Of a stretch of DNA of 64,000 nucleotides, positions 58,877 through 64,000 are shown piece by piece (within the stretch, counting starts at the first letter, position 1; every line of letters begins with the position of its first letter). A program made the translations under genes and the position numbers. Location: contig OMYH01000006.1 in the NCBI GenBank assembly GCA_900315255.1, forward strand, positions 41,457-105,456. The letters run 5' to 3'. The notes under the pieces were generated by a model that was not told where the DNA came from, did no database searches, and saw nothing but the letters and a program-made list of their open reading frames with translations. The DNA is from an uncultured Eubacteriales bacterium. Its GTDB lineage: Bacteria > Bacillota > Clostridia > Oscillospirales > Acutalibacteraceae.

Positions 58877-59329
58877 TCACTTTTCTGATTCGTTTGATTT
58901 GATATTGATAAAATAATATCCGTTGATAACTATCGGCGCAGCTCCTTCACTGTATTCACAATGAATAACAAGATCGTCTGACAGCATATTGCCTCCGAAG
59001 GTAAATATATGAGCATATGTGTCATTATAAGTATAGATAGCACGACACGGCATACCGCTTGCGGTAGTATACTCACAACGCTTTATTCTGTTCATATCGT
59101 CATACTCAATAACTATACTTTTATCCGCCTGATCGCCTGTTGCTTTTTCAAAGTCAAACACATCTGCAGGACGGGCAAACTGAGGACCCGCAGTTTCTTG
59201 TGATACTGAAGATGATGATAGGGGAGTGCTGTCGGAAACACCCGATGCCGAAGCTGTAGCGTCCGTACCGCAGCCAGAGATACACAGAAGTAAAGCAGCG
59301 ACAAAACTAAAGATAACTAACTTTTTCAT
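58877..59329 (-). CDS. Small lipoprotein of unknown function
   Basis: The 150-residue protein has a lipoprotein signal (MKKLVIFSF, lipobox ISGC, Cys20), a Ser-rich linker (21-50), and a compact strand-rich domain (60-150) containing IVIEYDDMNRIKRCEYT and AIYTYNDTYAHIFTF. This is suggestive of a small YD-repeat-like or beta-sheet fold, but I do not recognise a family. It is 12 bases downstream of the phosphohexomutase gene and shares its terminator. Confidence 0.75.
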   Translation of the reverse strand: MKKLVIFSFVAALLLCISGCGTDATASASGVSDSTPLSSSSVSQETAGPQFARPADVFDFEKATGDQADKSIVIEYDDMNRIKRCEYTTASGMPCRAIYTYNDTYAHIFTFGGNMLSDDLVIHCEYSEGAAPIVINGYYFINIKSNESEK

Positions 59330-59341
59330 ACCTGCTCCGCA

Positions 59342-61075
59342 TCAGCTTTCAGGGAAGAAGACTTCGGAGTTCTTTACATAATCAATAAGATTATTTGTAA
59401 CTCTTACTGCGTCGTCTTTGTCTGTTCCTACACCTGTAAAGTAAATCTTAATCTTAGGCTCTGTTCCCGAAGGTCTGACGATAATAGCGTTGCCTCCCTT
59501 AAGCGAGAAAGCAATAACATTCGACTTAGGAAGGTTGATTTCTTTAGTTGCACCTGTTGCATAGTCCTTTTCAAAAGAAAGGAGATAGTCGGAACACTTA
59601 ACAATATCAAAGCCTGCCATTTCTGTAAGCTTAGAGTTTCTTAAACTCTCCATGATATTCTTCATGGTCTGCATTCCAGAAGCGCCGTCAAACTCAAAGC
59701 TGAGCGTGGTGTTGTTGTAGAAACCGTACTTGCTGTACAGTTCATCAATAACATTAGCGAGAGTCTTGTTCTGACGTTTGTAAAATGCAGCCATCTCTGC
59801 AATAAGCATCGAGGCAACAACGGCGTCTTTATCTCTGACGTAGGTTCCTGCGAGATAACCGTAGCTCTCCTCAAATCCGAACACATAACGATACTCTTCA
59901 TTTTTCTGCTCAAGCTCGAAGATCTGCTCGCCGATATATTTGAAGCCTGTGAGAACATTCTTCAGCTCACAGCCGTATTCTGCAGCGATCTTTTCCATAA
60001 GAACACTCGTTACTACCGTTTTTACGAGAATGGGATTCTCCGGGAGTGTACCGAGAGCCTTGCGGTTGCTGAGTATGTAGTTTGAAAGCATAATACCTGT
60101 TTCATTTCCGGTGATAAGACGATAATCATCGCCGTCAGGCACTGCTATACCAACTCTGTCAGAGTCGGGGTCAGTCGCAAGAAGCAGATCTGCTTTAACC
60201 TCACGGCAGAGTTTAAGACCCTCTTCAAGAGCTTCTTTGATCTCCGGGTTAGGGTAGGGACAAGTGGGGAAATTTCCGTCCGGCATCTCCTGTGACTTAA
60301 CTATATGAACATCCTTAACTCCTGTTCTGTCGAGGATCTTTCTTACAAGCTTATTGCCTGCACCGTTCAGAGGTGTATATACAACTCTCAGCCCTGAGTC
60401 AACGCAGATCCCTTTATTAACGGCTTGTTCTTCAACCTTTTCAAGATAGGACTCATAGAATTCATCTTTCATGTATTCTATCATGCCCTCGTTCAGAGCT
60501 TTATCAAAATCGCAGAGCTTGACATCTTTAAAGCAATCAAGCTTGATTATCTCGTTATATACTGCCGTTGCATCATGATCTGTCATCTGACAGCCGTCTG
60601 CACCGTAGCATTTGTATCCGTTATATTTAGACGGATTATGGCTTGCGGTTACCATGATGCCCGCCTTACTCTTATGATATCTTACGGCATACGACACAAC
60701 AGGCGTAGGCTGAAGCTCAGTGGAAAGATATACTTTGATCCCGTTAGCTGCCAATACTCTCGCAGCTTCGGCGGCAAAAAGATCAGAGTTGATCCTTGAA
60801 TCATAAGAAATAGATACCGAAGAAGATTCATATTTTTTTGTCAGGTAATTTGCAAGACCTTGCGTTGCGACTCTGACAATGTAAATATTCATTCTGTTAG
60901 TACCTGCTCCCAGTATACCTCTTAATCCTGCTGTACCGAATTCAAGCGATCTGTAAAAACGATCATAAACAGCATCTTCATCATCCTTAATACTCTTAAG
61001 CTCCTCGATAAGACTGCTGTCGTCCGATGCGTTATTCAGCCACTCATTAAACAGCTCCTTGACCTTTAAATCCAT
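59342..61075 (-). CDS. pgcA: Phospho-sugar mutase (phosphoglucomutase/phosphomannomutase family)
   Basis: I start at ATG 61075 (MDLKVKELFNEWL), with TTAGGAGA upstream; the first in-frame ATG at 61180 overlaps the promoter. The 577-residue enzyme interconverts hexose 1- and 6-phosphates. It has the phospho-serine loop TASHNPSKYNG, metal loop DPDSDRVG, sugar loop FGFEESYGY (typical of PgcA-type phosphoglucomutase rather than GlmM), and phosphate loop RPSGTEPKIK. It likely supplies glucose-1-phosphate for polymers or glycogen. Confidence 0.92.
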   Translation of the reverse strand: MDLKVKELFNEWLNNASDDSSLIEELKSIKDDEDAVYDRFYRSLEFGTAGLRGILGAGTNRMNIYIVRVATQGLANYLTKKYESSSVSISYDSRINSDLFAAEAARVLAANGIKVYLSTELQPTPVVSYAVRYHKSKAGIMVTASHNPSKYNGYKCYGADGCQMTDHDATAVYNEIIKLDCFKDVKLCDFDKALNEGMIEYMKDEFYESYLEKVEEQAVNKGICVDSGLRVVYTPLNGAGNKLVRKILDRTGVKDVHIVKSQEMPDGNFPTCPYPNPEIKEALEEGLKLCREVKADLLLATDPDSDRVGIAVPDGDDYRLITGNETGIMLSNYILSNRKALGTLPENPILVKTVVTSVLMEKIAAEYGCELKNVLTGFKYIGEQIFELEQKNEEYRYVFGFEESYGYLAGTYVRDKDAVVASMLIAEMAAFYKRQNKTLANVIDELYSKYGFYNNTTLSFEFDGASGMQTMKNIMESLRNSKLTEMAGFDIVKCSDYLLSFEKDYATGATKEINLPKSNVIAFSLKGGNAIIVRPSGTEPKIKIYFTGVGTDKDDAVRVTNNLIDYVKNSEVFFPES

Positions 61076-61157
61076 AAACACATCTCCTAACACATAGATT
61101 GGTAATAATTTAAGACGCACAAAAAACAAAATCTCGAATATTACGCTATCGTATCCT

Positions 61158-61186
61158 ATTATATCATAAATTTTATGCATTTACAA
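61158..61186 (-). promoter_or_regulatory. Promoter of pgcA
   Basis: On the minus strand, TTGTAA (61186-61181), a 17-base spacer and a perfect TATAAT (61163-61158). Confidence 0.75.
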
Positions 61187-61413
61187 ACAATTTGTGATAA
61201 TTTTTTTTATTATTAAAATGTTAATTTTGAATGTAGAATTAAAATTTGTTAGTTTTATTGTTTAAGGTGAATTATACCATCTGATTTTATATATTAATGA
61301 TATTTTTCATAGTTTATTCATTTGTTTTATTGTGCAATGCATAGAAAATGAGTTTAAAATACACAATCGCATAAATAATTAAGAAATATTTACTTTGCTA
61401 CTTGTATATTTAA

Positions 61414-61441
61414 TTGTTTTGATGTAAAATAGTAATATAGT
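61414..61441 (+). promoter_or_regulatory. Probable promoter of the membrane protein gene
   Basis: TTGTTT (61414-61419), a 16-base spacer and TATAGT (61436-61441), 25 bases before the start codon. Confidence 0.5.
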
Positions 61442-61465
61442 ATTTCAACTAAGGGAGGAATTCTT

Positions 61466-62626
61466 TTGTCCAAGAAAAAAGCAAAGAAGAACAACAACAA
61501 TTCCACTGTAAAACAAGTTCAATCAGAAGAGAAAGTTAATGCTCAGAAAGCATTAACTGATGATAATACCGATGCAAGCTCAACAGAAAACAGCACTGCT
61601 GTTCCCGGGAGTGAAGAGAGATCAACACCTCCTGCAGAAACAATAAAAGCTGTTGAAGATGAGATCTCACGAGAAAGCGAAGCAGATCCTGAAGCAGCCG
61701 AAGAAGATCAGGGAAAAGCCGAAGAAACGCACGGCGAAGAGATCGCAAAGGATATAGAAGGAAAAGAAGATGAAACCGTCCTGACAGAGAATAAAGAGGA
61801 AGAAAAGGCGGACACAAGCGAAATCGGTGCTCCCGACGAGGAATCCGAAGCTGCTGACGCTGCCGAAAAACCGCTGATGCCCAGAAAGAGGAAGATCATC
61901 AAGAATAACCAGTTAGCCGTATCGTTTTGTATCGTTCTTGTGATAATGGCTTCGTTATTTGTCTGGAAATCGTTTTTCAACCAATCTCTCACAGGCAAGT
62001 GGTTCTATATACATAACGGAACGACCTCGGAAACACTGGATGACCCGATAGCATCCAATGACAGTATCGAACAGGTCAACGACTATTCGCAGAGAGTAGT
62101 TTATGAGTTCACAGATGACGGTGTTTGTTCGGTAACGCTGGGTACATTATCAGTGAGAGGCACCTACTCAACATATCAGACCGAAGAAGGAAATGTGCTC
62201 TCTGCGAACGTTTACTATCAGAGCTTTCCTTTGTTCTACGGAAGCTATAAATATGATCTGTCGGGCAATATTTTTACCGGCAGAAAGCTCACTATATACG
62301 GTTCGGAAAGTGAGTATGATATAGTTCTGGAACCGGGCGAAGGCGCAAATCCGCTGGAGAGATACGAGGAGGAGAAGCTTGACGAAAGACTCACAGGCAA
62401 GTGGAAAGACGCAGAATTCGATCAGTATTATACATTTACCGATGACGGTCATATGATCATCAATATTGAAGACCGACTGAGCATAGATAGTGTTTATACT
62501 GTTTTTGACGACGGATTGCTGCTTACGAAATACTATTCGGACACCGAACAGACTTACTCGTATAACTACACATTTGAAAATGACGAATTAACATTGAACG
62601 GCAATAAGTTAGTCAGAGTTGAATAA
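61466..62626 (+). CDS. Membrane protein with acidic tail and lipocalin-like outer domains
   Basis: The 386-residue protein starts at TTG after AAGGGAGG. Residues 1-10 are basic. Residues 20-140 are acidic and disordered (Glu/Ala/Asp/Ser). A single membrane helix (about 150-170) follows a KRKIIKNN positive patch, so the acidic part is cytosolic. The outer part holds two strand-rich domains, each beginning with LTGKW (about 173-290 and 308-386), resembling lipocalin-like/DUF5640 domains. The function is unknown; a sensor or anchor linking the cytoplasm to the envelope is possible. It is monocistronic, with its own promoter and terminator. Confidence 0.75.
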   Translation: MSKKKAKKNNNNSTVKQVQSEEKVNAQKALTDDNTDASSTENSTAVPGSEERSTPPAETIKAVEDEISRESEADPEAAEEDQGKAEETHGEEIAKDIEGKEDETVLTENKEEEKADTSEIGAPDEESEAADAAEKPLMPRKRKIIKNNQLAVSFCIVLVIMASLFVWKSFFNQSLTGKWFYIHNGTTSETLDDPIASNDSIEQVNDYSQRVVYEFTDDGVCSVTLGTLSVRGTYSTYQTEEGNVLSANVYYQSFPLFYGSYKYDLSGNIFTGRKLTIYGSESEYDIVLEPGEGANPLERYEEEKLDERLTGKWKDAEFDQYYTFTDDGHMIINIEDRLSIDSVYTVFDDGLLLTKYYSDTEQTYSYNYTFENDELTLNGNKLVRVE

Positions 62627-62630
62627 TAAA

Positions 62631-62671
62631 AATATATCCGGGAAAACATGATATTTCTCGGATATATTTTT
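62631..62671 (+). terminator. Rho-independent terminator
   Basis: AATATATCCG (62631-62640) pairs with CGGATATATT (62659-62668), followed by a T-rich tail to 62671. Confidence 0.85.
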
Positions 62672-62804
62672 ATGGAGTGCATTTACGTTTGAAAACGCAC
62701 TCTTTTCCTTTAGCATATGGGTTGAATTATTGATAAAACCATACAATAATAAGAAAAATATTTTTACAGAAACATTTTAAGTACATATCACGCTACAGAT
62801 GATA

Positions 62805-62813
62805 TGGTATAAT
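62805..62813 (+). promoter_or_regulatory. Extended -10 promoter of the exonuclease gene
   Basis: TGGTATAAT (62805-62813) is a consensus extended -10. Transcription from it would start near 62820, which excludes the GTG at 62818 as a start codon and supports the ATG at 62869. Confidence 0.65.
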
Positions 62814-62868
62814 AATTGTGAAACAACAGAAGAGAAAATCAGACTACAAAAGGAGGACAACTGTATTT

Positions 62869-63519
62869 ATGGAAAAGACATACAGAAGTACAAGGTCAAA
62901 TGCAAGAGGTACGGTACCTGTTCCGATCCCTGCAGACGAGTATCCGGATGTGCCGATCATTACCAGACCGACATTCGATTCTTATATTTCGTTTGACGTT
63001 GAAACGACAGGGTTCAGTCCGTCAAAAGACAGTCTTACAGAGATAGGTGCTATCAGGGTGGTAAACGGTGTTATAGATGAATCAGAGAGGTTTATTTTCA
63101 GCGAACTTGTTAAGCCGTATAAGAAGCGGATTCCGGAAATTGTAGAACAGATAACGGGAATTACCAATGAAGACGTGAAAAACAAGCGGCAAATGTGGGA
63201 GGTAGTTACAGATTTTCTCGATTTTGCCGGTGACGATGTGTTGCTTGGATACAACAGCGCAAAGTTCGATATAAAGTTCCTTATACGTGCGGCGAGGTAT
63301 GCAGGTATTATTATACAAAATCCTGTTTTTGACGTTATGAAATATGCAGTAGAGCTTAAAGTATCTCCGAAAGGAAAAAGAGTGCCGTCGCTGGGTGATC
63401 TATCGGAATACTACAGTATCAGAAATCCGTCGGCACACAGAGCTTATGCCGACGCTATAACAACAGCGAGAGTATTCGAGAGGTTAAAGGCAGAGGACAA
63501 TACATATAGCTTGTTTTAA
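62869..63519 (+). CDS. DnaQ-like 3'-5' exonuclease
   Basis: I start at ATG 62869 (MEKTYRSTRSNARG); AGGAGG lies 12 bases upstream. The 216-residue protein is a DEDDh exonuclease: ExoI SFDVETTGF, ExoII GYNSAKFDIKFL, and ExoIII HRAYADAITT with the catalytic His and Asp. It resembles the exonuclease domain of PolC or a stand-alone DnaQ-like protein that proofreads or trims DNA or RNA. It is alone, not fused to a helicase or BRCT domain. The frame after its stop codon continues open for another 42 codons (listed separately). Confidence 0.88.
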   Translation: MEKTYRSTRSNARGTVPVPIPADEYPDVPIITRPTFDSYISFDVETTGFSPSKDSLTEIGAIRVVNGVIDESERFIFSELVKPYKKRIPEIVEQITGITNEDVKNKRQMWEVVTDFLDFAGDDVLLGYNSAKFDIKFLIRAARYAGIIIQNPVFDVMKYAVELKVSPKGKRVPSLGDLSEYYSIRNPSAHRAYADAITTARVFERLKAEDNTYSLF

Positions 63520-63648
63520 GGCATAGCTATTTTATTACAGGAGGATCAACAATTATGTGAGGTAGCGCAAGTTCAAAATGCAGACGAAAAAGAGCTTCTC
63601 AAGATCGCTCATGAATGCAGATTTGATCTTGATTATTATTACGAATAA
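63520..63648 (+). pseudogene. Gene remnant after the exonuclease
   Basis: A protein-like stretch (QEDQQLCEVAQVQ, then ELLKIAHECRFDLDYYYE) runs in the same frame as the exonuclease and stops at 63648, but has no start codon. A strong AGGAGG at 63540-63545 leads to an ATG (63554) that is directly followed by TGA in its own frame. This looks like the frameshifted or truncated remains of a small gene. I do not recognise the family. Confidence 0.4.
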
Positions 63649-63701
63649 AAACCGATTTCGGGTACAGTTATAATTACAATTTCAAATAATACTACTTAAT
63701 C

Positions 63702-63754
63702 TTAAGGCAACACTTCATAAATCCGTCGGACGGGCATTTGCGGTGCTTCCTTAA
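63702..63754. repeat. 53-bp TTAA-ended inverted-repeat element
   Basis: The ends TTAAGGCAACACTTC and, inverted, TTAAGGAAGCACC resemble the terminal repeats of the 189-bp MITE (TTAAGG start, CAC core). It may be a reduced relative or an internally deleted solo element. Confidence 0.45.
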
Positions 63755-63850
63755 CACCTTTTTTAGATAATTATTAAAGTTACTTGAATGGATTCAATGA
63801 AAAAGGAATATAGAATTAGCAGATGAGGAGGGCGTGAGAATAAAATGCGT

Positions 63851-63880
63851 AATTATACAAAATGAATATTTTGTATAATT
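63851..63880. repeat. Perfect 13-bp palindrome
   Basis: AATTATACAAAAT (63851-63863), loop GAAT, then ATTTTGTATAATT (63868-63880). No gene lies directly beside it. It could be an operator, or an end of another mobile element. Confidence 0.6.
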
Positions 63881-63926
63881 GGAGAGGGGGATTATATTCA
63901 AAAAGAGACCATCCCATATCTTGTGT

Positions 63927-63971
63927 AAACCTCCAATAAGGTGTAAAATAGAAACACCGAATTGGAGGTTT
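63927..63971 (+). promoter_or_regulatory. Hairpin sequestering the transposase ribosome site
   Basis: AAACCTCCAAT (63927-63937) pairs with ATTGGAGGTTT (63961-63971). A second stem, GGTGT (63940-63944) with ACACC (63954-63958), lies inside. The GGAGG of the downstream gene is buried in the outer stem. Confidence 0.8.
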
Positions 63972-63976
63972 TACAA

Positions 63977-64000
63977 ATGGCAAGAAAGAAACGCACACCG
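63977..64000 (+). CDS. Start of a probable transposase gene (first 8 codons)
   Basis: ATG at 63977 follows TTGGAGG by eight bases and encodes MARKKRTP before the window ends. The basic N-terminus and position just inside a likely insertion-sequence end suggest a transposase. The family cannot be confirmed from eight residues. Confidence 0.45.

Larger units (their letters stand above)
61076..61465. other. AT-rich divergent intergenic region
   Basis: This 390-bp gap between pgcA (minus) and the membrane protein gene at 61466 (plus) is very AT-rich and contains promoters in both directions, listed separately. I see no RNA gene or riboswitch. Confidence 0.5.
63904..64000 (+). mobile_element. Left end of an insertion sequence (IS256-like by its end)
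   Basis: AGAGACCATCCCATATCTTG (from 63904) followed by TGTGTAAAC resembles terminal repeats of IS256-type elements, in which a GACC/TGTCCCAT core is followed by TTGTGTAAA. A start codon with a good ribosome site follows at 63977. The rest of the element is outside the window. Confidence 0.5.

Noticed and set aside
63554..63559. Selenocysteine codon at ATG-TGA
   Set aside because: The frame has several further stops, and no SECIS-like stem or selenoprotein motif follows.
63517..63648. Stop-codon read-through extending the exonuclease by 42 codons
   Set aside because: The frame match is probably chance; TAA is the least leaky stop and no read-through context is visible.

Overview
The window looks like a chromosomal segment of a gut Firmicute of the Ruminococcaceae/Oscillospiraceae (Ruminococcus or Eubacterium siraeum-like). 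This rests on AGGAGG-type ribosome sites with many GTG/TTG starts, moderate-to-low GC, two type I dockerin proteins, LPXTG anchors with class C sortases, BspA-type leucine-rich repeats, and single-membrane lipoproteins. The genus is inference from gene content.

Layout. 1-2.2 kb: the 3' end of a membrane-anchored beta-lactamase-family serine hydrolase, then an alpha/beta hydrolase. 2.5-5 kb: a decayed small ORF, then metY-cysK (sulfur assimilation to homocysteine and cysteine). 5-7.4 kb: a lipoprotein with a prephenate-dehydratase fold, a MITE-like element at its 3' end, and another lipoprotein. 7.4-16.4 kb: a secreted LRR/dockerin protein (minus strand), an OmpR/HK two-component system, and a second secreted beta-helix/Pro-Asp repeat/dockerin protein. 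The regulator gene and the second dockerin gene share the same 11-bp-spaced TTTAAG direct repeats near their promoters, which suggests one regulon. 16.5-17.4 kb: an HMA metal chaperone and a His-Lys-Gln tRNA cluster. 17.5-24.2 kb: an F-type ATP synthase operon in which a second, truncated MITE copy replaces the 5' end of atpE. What remains of AtpE carries a two-carboxylate, Na+-type site. 24.2-24.7 kb: a peptide deformylase homologue.

24.9-42.9 kb: a sortase-assembled pilus locus, with a 4526-residue LPVTG adhesin, a major pilin (LPLTG) and two class C sortases. A strong hairpin lies between the adhesin and pilin genes. 43-44.2 kb: an SH3 lipoprotein. 44.4-54 kb: a long co-directional housekeeping run, ruvC-ruvA-ruvB-glmM-methyltransferase-ecfA1-ecfA2-ecfT-truA-DUF5711-cvpA, followed by a ClpE-type unfoldase with its own promoter. 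56.6-61.1 kb (minus strand): pgcA-lipoprotein, a YitT-family membrane protein, and mreB/mbl. 61.5-63.5 kb: a membrane-anchored lipocalin-like protein and a DnaQ-type exonuclease. The right edge (63.5-64 kb) is a mobile-element scar zone with a gene remnant, a tiny TTAA-ended inverted repeat, a perfect palindrome, and the left end of an insertion sequence whose transposase ribosome site lies inside a hairpin.

The most unusual points are the MITE pair (both copies supply the stop codon of the upstream gene, and one has beheaded atpE), the exported prephenate-dehydratase-like protein, the shared operator of the two-component system and a dockerin protein, and the giant cassette-built pilus adhesin.
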